Assembly (NCBI GenBank): GCA_964508755.1
Contig: CAZDUZ010000012.1
Coordinates: 1-21,944 of the forward strand
DNA from: CAZDUZ01 sp964508755
Lineage (GTDB): Bacteria > Patescibacteriota > Dojkabacteria > SC72 > JAFGCJ01
Direction: 5' to 3'
Length of the DNA stretch: 21,944 nucleotides
Part shown: positions 14,554 to 21,892 of the stretch, piece by piece
Layout: the number at the start of each line of letters is the position of its first letter
Position numbering within the stretch: position 1 is the stretch's first letter
The notes under the pieces: model-generated
What the model saw: the letters and a program-made list of their open reading frames with translations, nothing else
Told to the model about the DNA's origin: nothing
The model's database searches: none
Program-made: the position numbers and the translations under genes

Positions 14554-15099
14554 ATGATGTCAAGGTTTTCATTGATGTTTAGGCTCGGTGGCATATTGTT
14601 TGTCATTATTGGCCTCATCTTTATCAGAGAAAAGTTCGGCTCTTATACGGATTTACTTGATGTAGTCATATCCCCGACACCAATAGATTCAAACCCTTCC
14701 GTTGCAGGTGTGACTTCTAAAGAGAATAATGCGAAAGAGATTACTATTATAACGCGTGAATCTGTATATACCGTGCTAGCAGAGGAAGCTCGAACGCTTT
14801 CAGAGAAACAACAAGGACTTATGTACCGTGATGAACTATGTCCTACTTGTGGGATGCTTTTCTATTATGATAGCGATACAAGAGGCGGGTTTTGGATGAA
14901 AAACTGCAAGATTCCACTCGATATCATTTTTATTGCCAAAGATAAGACAATTGTTGATATAAAAGAGAAATTTGAACCATGCGCCCAAGATCCCTGCCCC
15001 TCCTACCGTCCAAAGGCGGATTATCGTTATGTACTTGAGGTAAATGGCGGATGGGTAGAAAAGAATGGGGTTACCGTTGGTGACATTGTGTCTTTTTGA
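14554..15099 (+). CDS. DUF192 family protein with N-terminal membrane anchor
   Basis: From the ATG at 14554 the protein has 181 residues; the ATG at 14557 is equally possible, and an earlier in-frame ATG at 14515 lies within mnmA. A single hydrophobic segment (about residues 8-22) acts as a signal or anchor. The DUF192 domain covers about 70-178: LSEKQQGLMYRDEL, GMLFYYDSDTRGGFWMKNCKIPLDIIFI, and a late GWVEKNGVTVGD, matching the family's GLM, FWMKN and IPLD motifs. The family has no settled biochemical role; members are usually extracytoplasmic. Four Cys (CPTC, and CAQDPC) are present and could bind metal or form disulfides. It is divergent from mnmA through overlapping promoters, and 80 nt precede the next gene. 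Confidence 0.85.
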   Translation: MMSRFSLMFRLGGILFVIIGLIFIREKFGSYTDLLDVVISPTPIDSNPSVAGVTSKENNAKEITIITRESVYTVLAEEARTLSEKQQGLMYRDELCPTCGMLFYYDSDTRGGFWMKNCKIPLDIIFIAKDKTIVDIKEKFEPCAQDPCPSYRPKADYRYVLEVNGGWVEKNGVTVGDIVSF

Positions 15100-15179
15100 G
15101 GTAAAGTGTGTCGTATAGCTCTTGAATGATGATGTGTTTGAATCATATTCAGGACATCTTATTTTATTCAATTTAATCA

Positions 15180-16061
15180 ATGCCAAGTTCACCCTTGAAT
15201 GCTGCAGGAGCGGCAAAAGTGAATTCTCTCATCGCTTCATTATTTCGTAAGTGGCCGCTCATACTCCTTCTTATTATTGTTGTTGCAGCCATACGTTCTT
15301 CTGTTGTTACGGTTCAATACGGTACGGTTGGTGTTATTACCCGTTTCGGTCGTGTTACTGATACCGTACTTGAGCCAGGTCTTGGAGTGAAGGTGCCTTT
15401 TGTTGATCAAGTTGTCAGGTATCGAACTCAAAAAATCATTTACGAGACGTTGGAAGATGGAGCAACTTCGTATGCAGATTATCAAGATTATCCCGTAGAT
15501 ACGACAACTAGTGATGGTCAGCAGGTATCTCTCAGATATACTTTGAGATTTTCTATCGATCCGAGCAAAGTTAAATATATAGCAAACAATATTGGTACTG
15601 AGTGGGAAGTCGTCGAACGAATTGTGAAAACTGACTCAAGGATCTATGCACGTGAAGTACCGCGCAAATATAAGGCAATAGACCTCTATAGCGGGAATGT
15701 CGGAGAGGTACGTGAAGAAATCACTGATATATTGCGACCGAAATTCGAGGCAAATGGACTTATACTTGATGAATTCGGTATCAGAAGCATAACCTTTCAG
15801 CCTGATTATGTAAGCGCTGTTGAGGAAAAACAGATTGAAAGTGAGCGCGTCATTACTGAGGAATATCGTGCCCAGCAAGAAGAGTTTAGGAAGCAGGCTC
15901 TTATAACTAAGGCTCAAGGAGAAGCTGAAGCGCAACGGTTGCAACAACTTACCCTTTCTGATCTTCTCATTCAGAAAATGTGGGTTGAGAAGTGGAATGG
16001 CACGCTGCCAACCTACGTTGGTGATGGAGAAAGTTTAATTCTCGATATGGGACGTCCGTAA
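15180..16061 (+). CDS. SPFH / band 7 family membrane protein
   Basis: The 293-residue protein has an N-terminal membrane helix (about 26-42) followed by a band 7 domain (about 44-235): VQYGTVGVITRFGRVTDTVL, PGLGVKVPFVDQV, DGQQVSLRYTLRFSID, and REEITDILRPKFEANGLILDEFGI. A helical coiled segment with EYRAQQEEFRKQALITKAQG comes next, then a C-terminal LPTYVGDGESLI stretch as in HflC/prohibitin-like proteins. Such proteins form ring-like membrane assemblies that organise or regulate proteases and membrane domains. No separate HflK partner or FtsH gene is in the window. No strong ribosome binding site precedes the ATG. The gene ends just before a strong terminator. Confidence 0.9.
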   Translation: MPSSPLNAAGAAKVNSLIASLFRKWPLILLLIIVVAAIRSSVVTVQYGTVGVITRFGRVTDTVLEPGLGVKVPFVDQVVRYRTQKIIYETLEDGATSYADYQDYPVDTTTSDGQQVSLRYTLRFSIDPSKVKYIANNIGTEWEVVERIVKTDSRIYAREVPRKYKAIDLYSGNVGEVREEITDILRPKFEANGLILDEFGIRSITFQPDYVSAVEEKQIESERVITEEYRAQQEEFRKQALITKAQGEAEAQRLQQLTLSDLLIQKMWVEKWNGTLPTYVGDGESLILDMGRP

Positions 16062-16103
16062 GTTAGAGGATAATCGAGATTATAAACATAAATAAAGCAT
16101 TAA

Positions 16104-16130
16104 AAAGGGCCTGCTATTTGCAGGCCCTTT
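16104..16130. terminator. Bidirectional intrinsic terminator
   Basis: AAAGGGCCTGC (16104-16114) and GCAGGCCCTTT (16120-16130) form a perfect 11-bp stem around the loop TATTT. It lies between convergent genes, 42 nt after the SPFH stop and 35 nt beyond the lysozyme-fold gene's stop. On the minus strand the stem runs directly into TTTTTAATG; on the plus strand it is followed by TTTCAATTTC. It therefore likely stops transcription from both sides. Confidence 0.9.
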
Positions 16131-16165
16131 CAATTTCATCAATTCCTTCGCTAAATCTTGCGATC

Positions 16166-16789
16166 TTATATCTGGTTCATTAATCCATTTACCTTGGTAC
16201 CCCATGAGTCTGGGGTTACCGGATTGTACTTAGGGGCGATGGCAAACGGGTTGCTCGTACGGTAACCATTAGCAAGTCCGTATCCAACGGTATAGATTGC
16301 TTCGTCAAAGTTGGCAAATCCTTTCTTACCCCATCCGAAAGGGTTATAAGATTTGAAACAATATTTACCACCGCTTGACTCAACGATTGAGATAGCGGGA
16401 AGTAAACGGTAGTCTAGGCCGAATTGGTCAGCTACCTGCACCATATAGTCAGCATGTGCGGCTAAAGGAGCGTTCCAGCGTGCGTAAAAGTTCTGAATTC
16501 TACGCACTTTCTGGCCGTGTTCCGACATTTCCTCTAAACGAACGTCGTGTTCACCAGCAAGCTTAATTTGAGACGTAAGGTGTGATTGAAGCGTTACGTC
16601 TTCAGCAACGGTCGTAGGGATAGCCGTATCAGGAGCAAATTCGGGAAGTGAAAAGGAAGACTGTACTTCCTGGATGGTAGCAAAGCCTGATAAGGCTCTA
16701 GACCAAAGGAGTACCGTTAAGACGGTAAATAGCATGACTTTTTGAACAATTTTTCCACTCTTCTGCAACGTACCAAATGAACCTTTCAT
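16166..16789 (-). CDS. Secreted lysozyme-fold protein, paralogue of the 676 gene
   Basis: From the ATG at 16789 the product has 207 residues; a GTG nine codons upstream is an alternative. A signal-like segment (about 17-36) is followed by a linker and a C-terminal domain (about 110-207). Key motifs are MVQVADQFGLDYRLLPA, SIVESSGG with candidate catalytic Glu137, YNPFGWGKKG and IYTVGYGLANGY. These align with the 676 gene, though the two paralogues differ in the N-terminal half. The likely role is peptidoglycan hydrolysis outside the membrane. A promoter with TTGCAA and TATAAT lies about 80 nt upstream, giving a long leader compared with neighbours. It converges on the SPFH gene across the terminator. 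Confidence 0.75.
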   Translation of the reverse strand: MKGSFGTLQKSGKIVQKVMLFTVLTVLLWSRALSGFATIQEVQSSFSLPEFAPDTAIPTTVAEDVTLQSHLTSQIKLAGEHDVRLEEMSEHGQKVRRIQNFYARWNAPLAAHADYMVQVADQFGLDYRLLPAISIVESSGGKYCFKSYNPFGWGKKGFANFDEAIYTVGYGLANGYRTSNPFAIAPKYNPVTPDSWGTKVNGLMNQI

Positions 16790-16816
16790 TACAATGCTTT
16801 TGAATTTAGGCCACAC

Positions 16817-17104
16817 CCCAAGTCTCTAGTGAGCAGCTTAAGGATGAATGGGGAAATGTGGTCGAGTAACGACATAATTATAGCTGTTTTACCCTATAAT
16901 TGCAAGGTGGGAAGAAGCTCGGAGTAGTAGTGTCAATTGAATGCAGCTATTTAATGAAAGCCATAATTAACACTTGTCAAAAATCAATAATTCTGAGAAG
17001 TGGTGGGGATAGATGTGTTATTGATAATTCAAAACAGTAAGGTAATGCCTAAAGTATAAATATAATCGATACAGGGAACGAATTGAAAGGTAATAATACA
17101 AGTC
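16817..17104. other. Intergenic stretch of about 290 bases
   Basis: It lies between the 16166 gene and the end of the kinase gene. It contains the promoter at 16877-16905 and a second plus-strand TATAAT near 17060 with no gene behind it. A minus-strand frame of 28 codons (16875-16790) ends TAATG on the start at 16789, but its ATG lies upstream of the predicted transcription start, so it is not called. Confidence 0.4.
16877..16905 (-). promoter_or_regulatory. Promoter of the lysozyme-fold gene at 16166-16789
   Basis: On the minus strand TTGCAA (16900-16905) and TATAAT (16877-16882) are separated by exactly 17 nt. Transcription should start near 16870, about 80 nt before the ATG at 16789. A plus-strand TATAAT at 16895-16900 faces the other way, but no plus-strand gene follows. 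The spacer contains the block TATAGGGTAAAA, repeated upstream of the kinase gene at 17972-17983. Confidence 0.6.
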
Positions 17105-17959
17105 TCAAAGTGGCAGTAGATCTTTCGATATTTTTCTTAGCAGAAATGGAATATATGCTTCGTGATACTTTTGAGCGCCTTTATACAATGGATTGGAGGG
17201 GGCTTCAGAGCAGTATTGAACCAGTTTCATACGTCTCTCAAGTTCAAAAATCAATAACTGGATATATGCTTGAGAATAGTGAAGGTTCGTTTGCATTTTT
17301 GCTGTTTCAATAATCAGTCTTCTTTTTAGAGGATAATGAAGTAAACAAGCAACATAATCTGATACCATCGGTCTTTCTGCTACTTGTTCCCAATCGATTA
17401 TTTTTATGCTGTTACCATCGGTGAGTACGTGACGTAGGAGAAGATCACCATGAGTGGTACCTACGCTCCTCCAATCGAGAAAAGGTATGTGCTCAGAAAT
17501 GCTACTAACCATCGCATAGGCTTGAGTAGAAAAAAGATTCGTTTGTAATAAATCTGCGGCTCGAGTCCTTAAAATTGCTGCAAAATCCTCCGCATTCCAG
17601 GGTGGTAATTCTTTTGGGTAAGGAAGCTCGTGAACGTGAGGAATTACTGCTAAAACTTTCTCAATATCTGAAACCTTATGGAATCTGTGGGGAGGTAGAT
17701 ATTCAATAGATATTCCATTTGCATCGGTTGAATACACCTTTGGTAGTAAAGGATGACCTGTATTAGTTACCAAAAAGTGTGCTTCTCGTTGTAACCTTTG
17801 ATGAAGATCCACGGATCTTGGTGAGTTATCACAAGGGACTTCTTTTCTTACGTATGCACTTTCATTATCGTAATGAAGTGTAACTTCAAATCCATGAAAC
17901 GATGCTTTTAGTCCGCTCTGAATGGTATAAATTGTTGGTTTAACAAGGGTTGTATCCAT
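17105..17959 (-). CDS. Aminoglycoside phosphotransferase-fold kinase-like protein
   Basis: The 284-residue protein has an APH/choline-kinase-type core. QREAHFLVTNTGHPLLPKVY (about 60-80) looks like the N-lobe helix, GISIEYLPPH the hinge, THGDLLLRHVL the catalytic loop with Asp172, and IKIIDWEQVAERPMVSDYV the metal-binding Asp189 and following segment. In most members the catalytic loop ends with an Asn four or five residues after the Asp; here that place is occupied by His177, which could alter metal binding. The substrate is unknown: small hydroxyl compounds, amino sugars or lipid head groups are typical, and resistance should not be assumed. It stands alone, 106 nt downstream of gpmI, with a TAAAAT box 11 nt before its ATG. 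Confidence 0.75.
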   Translation of the reverse strand: MDTTLVKPTIYTIQSGLKASFHGFEVTLHYDNESAYVRKEVPCDNSPRSVDLHQRLQREAHFLVTNTGHPLLPKVYSTDANGISIEYLPPHRFHKVSDIEKVLAVIPHVHELPYPKELPPWNAEDFAAILRTRAADLLQTNLFSTQAYAMVSSISEHIPFLDWRSVGTTHGDLLLRHVLTDGNSIKIIDWEQVAERPMVSDYVACLLHYPLKRRLIIETAKMQTNLHYSQAYIQLLIFELERRMKLVQYCSEAPSNPLYKGAQKYHEAYIPFLLRKISKDLLPL

Positions 17960-17970
17960 GCAAAGGTGGT

Positions 17971-17983
17971 ATTTTACCCTATA
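17971..17983 (-). promoter_or_regulatory. -10 box and shared motif upstream of the kinase gene
   Basis: TAAAAT on the minus strand (17971-17976) lies 11 nt before the ATG at 17959. It is part of TATAGGGTAAAA (17972-17983), which also occurs at 16887-16898 in front of the lysozyme-fold gene. The block may be a regulator site or simply promoter-like sequence. Confidence 0.35.
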
Positions 17984-18065
17984 GTGGTGATGGTTGATAA
18001 GAGGGTTAGATGGAGGAAACGTTATTGATCCCTTTGATTTGATTCCTATATCATCTATTACTCAA

Positions 18066-19628
18066 TCAAATGGTGTCCAGGAGTGATGTTCCTTTCATCT
18101 CCATTGGAGGCCGGATTCCCATTAAAGAGAGCATTGTGGGGGCTACATCTCCAAGCTTTCCTTTTTTCAGCATTCGCGGGGGTGATGACTGCACTGGAGG
18201 GATATAAATAAATGGAACGGGGTTGATTGAGTGTTCGGTATCAACTTCTCCCGATTCAAGATTTATCATTTCTTCAACGTTTCCGTGATCTGCGGTAATG
18301 ACAGTTCCCCCGCCTATGGCACGAACTGCTGAAACGACTTGTTCAACACTTTTATCAACGGCTTGCATTGCTTGTATTCCCGCATCAAAAACACCAGTAT
18401 GACCAACCATGTCTCCATTTGCAAAATTTACCAGAATGAAATCGTAAGTTCTCATGGATATTTTATTCAGAAGTGACTGTGTTACTGCTGGCAGGCTCAT
18501 TTCTGGTTTCAAATCATAGGTACTCACACGAGGAGAAGGTATTTCAACTCTGTCTTCTCCGGGAAATTTAATGTTACGTCCTCCATTAAAAAAGTAAGTA
18601 ACATGTGGGAATTTCTCTGATTCTGCAATCCGTAGCTGCAGTTTTCCTGCTTCAGCAATTACACGGCCAAACGGAAGTGCGATATCTTCGCTAGGAAACG
18701 CAACAAATTCAGGGATTCCTTTCGCATATTCAGTCATTCCCACGTAGTAGAGCGGATTGATGATGTTTTTCCTTTGAAATCCTGTGAAATTTTCTTGGAT
18801 GAAGGCGGAAGAAAGTTCGACTGCGCGATCTGCTCGGTAATTAAGGAGGATGAATGAATCCAGAGGTTGAACTAATGGATTAGGAATTCTCTCATTTTGA
18901 ATAAGAGTCGGCTGGATGAATTCGTCGGTTTCTCCACGGGCGTAGGCAGCATCAAGTGCAGCATTCCAGGTTGGCATTTTGAAACCGTCTCCTATCGTAA
19001 GGGTGTGATATGCTTTTGCTATTCTGTCCCACATCCCGTTTCGATCCATTGCGTAATATCTCCCGATAACACTTCCAAATACACCAATTCCAAGCTGTTT
19101 TGCGCGTGCTTCTATGATTGTAAAAAATACTGAAGCTGATTTGGGAGGTGAATCACGACCATCCGTAAAGGCATGAATAATAACTGGCTGGGTGAAACCG
19201 ATTCGAGCACCCATTTCGAGAAGTGCTTGTAGGTGGGTAATGGTACCGTGTACTCCCGAATCGCTGAAACATACCGCTACATGTAATCGGCTATTGTTAT
19301 TTCGAGCATAGGTAAATGCTCTAAGCAGTGCTTGATTGTTGAAGAATTGACCATTGGTGATCGAACGGTTAATCCGAGGAAGTTCTTGGTAAACGGTACG
19401 GCCAGAACCGAGATTCATATGCCCTACTTCACTGTTTCCTTTAATTCCAATAGGAAGGCCTACGGCTTCGCCTGATGCTTCAAGGAAAGTGTGAGGGTGC
19501 GCATCCCACAATCCCTCAAGGAAGCTGCAATGAGCTTTTGTAACTGCATTACCCTGAGAACTTGGGGCGACCCCTACTCCATCAAGGACCATAAGTACGA
19601 GTGGTTTTACTGATTGGAAGGTTTCCAT
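18066..19628 (-). CDS. gpmI: 2,3-bisphosphoglycerate-independent phosphoglycerate mutase
   Basis: This enzyme interconverts 3- and 2-phosphoglycerate in glycolysis using two metal ions and a phosphoserine. The alkaline phosphatase-type metal core is seen in VLMVLDGVG near the start and TADHGNVEEMIN near the end. GNSEVGHMNLGSGR holds the catalytic Ser, and the substrate site is seen in HAFTDGRDSPPKS, GRYYAMDRN and NYRADRAVEL. The length of 520 residues is normal. An in-frame ATG at 19637 is only 2 nt from the -10 box and would lie upstream of the predicted transcription start, so the ATG at 19628 (METFQSV) is preferred. It is divergent from rplS. Confidence 0.96.
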   Translation of the reverse strand: METFQSVKPLVLMVLDGVGVAPSSQGNAVTKAHCSFLEGLWDAHPHTFLEASGEAVGLPIGIKGNSEVGHMNLGSGRTVYQELPRINRSITNGQFFNNQALLRAFTYARNNNSRLHVAVCFSDSGVHGTITHLQALLEMGARIGFTQPVIIHAFTDGRDSPPKSASVFFTIIEARAKQLGIGVFGSVIGRYYAMDRNGMWDRIAKAYHTLTIGDGFKMPTWNAALDAAYARGETDEFIQPTLIQNERIPNPLVQPLDSFILLNYRADRAVELSSAFIQENFTGFQRKNIINPLYYVGMTEYAKGIPEFVAFPSEDIALPFGRVIAEAGKLQLRIAESEKFPHVTYFFNGGRNIKFPGEDRVEIPSPRVSTYDLKPEMSLPAVTQSLLNKISMRTYDFILVNFANGDMVGHTGVFDAGIQAMQAVDKSVEQVVSAVRAIGGGTVITADHGNVEEMINLESGEVDTEHSINPVPFIYIPPVQSSPPRMLKKGKLGDVAPTMLSLMGIRPPMEMKGTSLLDTI

Positions 19629-19639
19629 TCTGTTCATCC

Positions 19640-19669
19640 ACTATACCGTTTGGAAAGGGGTAACTGCAA
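19640..19669 (-). promoter_or_regulatory. Promoter of gpmI, deciding its start codon
   Basis: On the minus strand TTGCAG (19664-19669) and TATAGT (19640-19645) are 18 nt apart. Transcription should start near 19633, about 5 nt before the ATG at 19628 and downstream of the first in-frame ATG at 19637. Confidence 0.5.
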
Positions 19670-19738
19670 CAGGAATATGAGCTATGAGATAGTTGAACAG
19701 TCTACCGCCTAAATTTTTGTTTCTTGTGATGTACTTCG

Positions 19739-19767
19739 TTGACTATTATGCCGCGATATGGTATTTT
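19739..19767 (+). promoter_or_regulatory. Strong promoter of rplS (leaderless type)
   Basis: TTGACT (19739-19744), a 17-nt spacer and extended -10 TGG-TATTTT (hexamer 19762-19767) make the best promoter in the window. The -10 ends 8 nt before the ATG at 19776. An in-frame ATG at 19758 overlaps the promoter and is therefore excluded as a start. Confidence 0.7.
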
Positions 19768-19775
19768 CTTGCCCG

Positions 19776-20360
19776 ATGGCTCATGATTTATTGCAAAAAG
19801 TCGAATCAGCGTATGTGAAGCGTAATCCTGACGTTCGTACCGGTGATACGGTACGTGTGCATCTTCGCATTGTAGAAGGTGGTAAGGAGCGTATTCAGAT
19901 CTTTGAAGGTGTTGTTATTGCAGTAAGCGGTGTTGGTCTTGGTAAATCTATCACTGTCCGCAAGATCAGCTATGGTGTCGGAGTTGAGAAAATTCTCCCT
20001 CTTAACGCTCCTGTTATTAAAAAGATCGATATTATCCAGCGTGGTGAAGTACGACGTTCACGACTCTACTATATGAGACGAGCTGTTGGTAAACGATCAC
20101 TGGATGCTGGAACGAAAGAAGGTTTTGAAGCAATTCGAGAAGGTGATGAGGAAGTAGTAAGTGAAGAAGTTGCTGTTGAGGAACCTACAGAGTCCGCAGA
20201 ATCTACTGAAAGTTCTAAAGAAAAAGCTCCCGCAAATGATGCTTCTGAAGTTAAAGAAGAAACAAACGAAGAGCCAGCCGGTACTGCTTCTTCGGAGAAT
20301 GCTTCTGCTGATGCGGCTGCCCCCGCTCAGGAGGATGCAAAAGATGGTGAATCGAAGTAA
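19776..20360 (+). CDS. rplS: Ribosomal protein bL19 with long acidic C-terminal tail
   Basis: L19 sits at the interface of the two ribosomal subunits. The core (about residues 1-112) is typical: VKRNPDVRTGDTVRVHLRIVEG, IQIFEGVVIAVSGVGLGKSI, TVRKISYGVGVEKILPLNAP, and RGEVRRSRLYYMRR. L19 proteins are usually about 115 residues; this one has 194. The added 80 or so residues are rich in Glu, Ala, Ser and Asp, with about 26 acidic and few basic residues, and are probably disordered. The tail is in frame with no break, so it is not an obvious error. The start at 19776 is fixed by the promoter. It heads the rplS-rnhB-yraN cluster, an order known in many bacteria. Confidence 0.95.
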   Translation: MAHDLLQKVESAYVKRNPDVRTGDTVRVHLRIVEGGKERIQIFEGVVIAVSGVGLGKSITVRKISYGVGVEKILPLNAPVIKKIDIIQRGEVRRSRLYYMRRAVGKRSLDAGTKEGFEAIREGDEEVVSEEVAVEEPTESAESTESSKEKAPANDASEVKEETNEEPAGTASSENASADAAAPAQEDAKDGESK

Positions 20361-20473
20361 GTGAATTATTGATGTAAGTGGTGAGATTGAGGTGTGAGTA
20401 ATTGTGTTTCCCCTTTTTTACGGTTCTTTGTATCCTCTTGAGTATTTCCCTTTGGTTATTGATCTTGCTTTTT

Positions 20474-20482
20474 TGGTATGAT
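20474..20482 (+). promoter_or_regulatory. Possible extended -10 promoter of rnhB
   Basis: TGG-TATGAT (hexamer 20477-20482) lies in the 168-nt space between rplS and rnhB and would give a leader of about 40 nt. No -35 at 17 nt is convincing. A weaker TGG-TATTGA at 20502-20510 is closer to the ATG. Confidence 0.35.
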
Positions 20483-20528
20483 CAACCTAGTCTTATTCAT
20501 CTGGTATTGAATTGAACGCAGTTATTTT

Positions 20529-21149
20529 ATGCACTATTCGACATTTTCTCTCGAATACAGCTTGCTTGAAATTGGATATTCACGTATTGCCGGTGTCGAT
20601 GAAGTAGGACGAGGGTGCTTGGCAGGTCCTGTTGTAGCAGGTATTGTTGTCATTTCATCCCCAACTTCATATATCCCGGGTATTGTTGACAGTAAGCTTA
20701 TGTCGAGAAAATCAAGGGAAAAGGTCTTTGATTCAATTTGCTGTATAGTCGATGGTTACGGTATTGGTGTGGTTAGTGCACAAGAAATTGATGCTGTGGG
20801 TATTTCTGAAGCATCGAGTATGGCTATGGCGCGTGCTTACGATAAGCTTAGAGTACGTCCCGACCTCGTCATTGTAGATGGAAAGAATATCAAAAGCCCT
20901 GTGTGGAAAAGATTAAGAATTGATAAAGCGGATATGAAACACTATGTTGTTTCACTCGCATCTGTTCTTGCAAAAGTGTACCGGGACCGCCTCATGGCAG
21001 AATACTCGTTGAAGTATCCCCGGTATGGGTTTGAAAAACATGTGGGATATGGCACGAAAGCACATATGGAAGCGATGAGTAGGTACGGTATCTGTGAATT
21101 ACATAGAAAAAGTTATGCACCAGTACGAAGGACTGTTGAAGGGGTGTGA
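20529..21149 (+). CDS. rnhB: Ribonuclease HII
   Basis: The enzyme cuts the RNA strand in RNA-DNA hybrids and removes single ribonucleotides from DNA. Its 206 residues are a normal length. The active-site acids are present: Asp and Glu in AGVDEVGRGCLAGPVVAG (about 18-35), Asp in LVIVDGKNIK, and Asp in LAKVYRDRLM. KYPRYGFEKHVGYGTKAHMEA and the C-terminal HRKSYAPVR are characteristic of the family. The start ATG at 20529 lies close before the conserved domain, and no strong ribosome binding site is seen. It lies between rplS and yraN, as in many bacterial genomes. Confidence 0.96.
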   Translation: MHYSTFSLEYSLLEIGYSRIAGVDEVGRGCLAGPVVAGIVVISSPTSYIPGIVDSKLMSRKSREKVFDSICCIVDGYGIGVVSAQEIDAVGISEASSMAMARAYDKLRVRPDLVIVDGKNIKSPVWKRLRIDKADMKHYVVSLASVLAKVYRDRLMAEYSLKYPRYGFEKHVGYGTKAHMEAMSRYGICELHRKSYAPVRRTVEGV

Positions 21150-21277
21150 GGGAGATGATTGGAGGAGGGAACGATCGAAGTTGAGAACGTTAGCCTATTG
21201 AATGATTTGGTGGGTAAAGATATTCTTTTTAATCATTAGTTAAGGAATTTTTCATGGGAGAATGCTAATGATTATTT

Positions 21278-21769
21278 ATGAGTAATTTCTCCGCAAAAAC
21301 TGCACTTGGCAAGAAGTCGGAGGCTGTGTCAGTGAAGTATCTGATTGACAAAGGTTATGTGATACTCGATCGGAATTGGAGGTGCGGACGGGGAGAAATT
21401 GATATCGTATCATTAAGTAAGGTATCAGGTGAAATTATTATTGTGGAAGTGAGGTCATGGAGGGAGAAAGGAGAAATTTGTAAAGGAAATTTTAGGAAAA
21501 CCTTTACAACGGATCTTAGAATTAATGATGAAGTAATGAAAGAACGTATTGGAGGTTGTGAAGACTTAAATGTCATGTTTAGTCAGGAAAATAATCCCCT
21601 ATCCCCTGCTGCCTGCATAAGCAGAACGAAGGTATGGAGACTGCAAAGACTGGGGTTTCGATGGTGTATGAGTCATGGACAAGATCCAGAGAAATTAGCT
21701 ATTCTGCTTCTCGTCGTAACTTGGTATAATTCGAGGCGTTTTAGAATTATGGAAGTTGCAGTGTATTAG
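21278..21769 (+). CDS. yraN: YraN/UPF0102 family endonuclease-like protein
   Basis: The 163-residue protein begins with ALGKKSEAVSVKYLIDKGYVIL, then RNWRCGRGEIDIV and EIIIVEVRSW. These match the UPF0102 pattern GxxGExxAxxYLxxxGYxIL, GEIDxI and VEVK, with Arg in place of the usual Lys. The fold is restriction-endonuclease-like and the conserved Glu and Asp could bind metal, but the role in bacteria is unsettled. Family members are about 115-130 residues; here an extra stretch (about 72-115) separates the VEV strand from the second half (RTKVWRLQRLGFRW). Gene order after rnhB supports the call. Confidence 0.8.
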   Translation: MSNFSAKTALGKKSEAVSVKYLIDKGYVILDRNWRCGRGEIDIVSLSKVSGEIIIVEVRSWREKGEICKGNFRKTFTTDLRINDEVMKERIGGCEDLNVMFSQENNPLSPAACISRTKVWRLQRLGFRWCMSHGQDPEKLAILLLVVTWYNSRRFRIMEVAVY

Positions 21770-21819
21770 GTGTGGAGTGCTAGAATTGACCGTATGATGT
21801 GATGGAAGAGTAATTGTGT

Positions 21820-21892
21820 GGGCCGCTAGCTCAATTGGCAGAGCAAATGGCTTTTAACCATTAGGTTCTGGGTTCGATTCCCAGGCGGCTCA
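21820..21892 (+). tRNA. tRNA-Lys (anticodon TTT)
   Basis: A complete cloverleaf of 73 nt is seen: acceptor GGGCCGC with GCGGCTC (one G-T pair), D arm GCTC...GAGC, anticodon stem AATGG/CCATT around CTTTTAA with anticodon TTT, and T arm CTGGGTTCGATTCCCAG. The discriminator is A, and CCA is not encoded. A TTGACC at 21786-21791 may be part of its promoter, but no clean -10 is found at the expected distance. MnmA, encoded in this window, would thiolate U34 of this tRNA. Confidence 0.97.

Noticed and set aside
16790..16875. 28-codon leader peptide ending TAATG on the lysozyme-fold start
   Set aside because: Its ATG is 1 nt from the -10 box, so it lies upstream of the predicted transcription start.
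17083..17313. Plus-strand frame of 76 codons
   Set aside because: It lies antisense to the end of the kinase gene and has no recognisable features.
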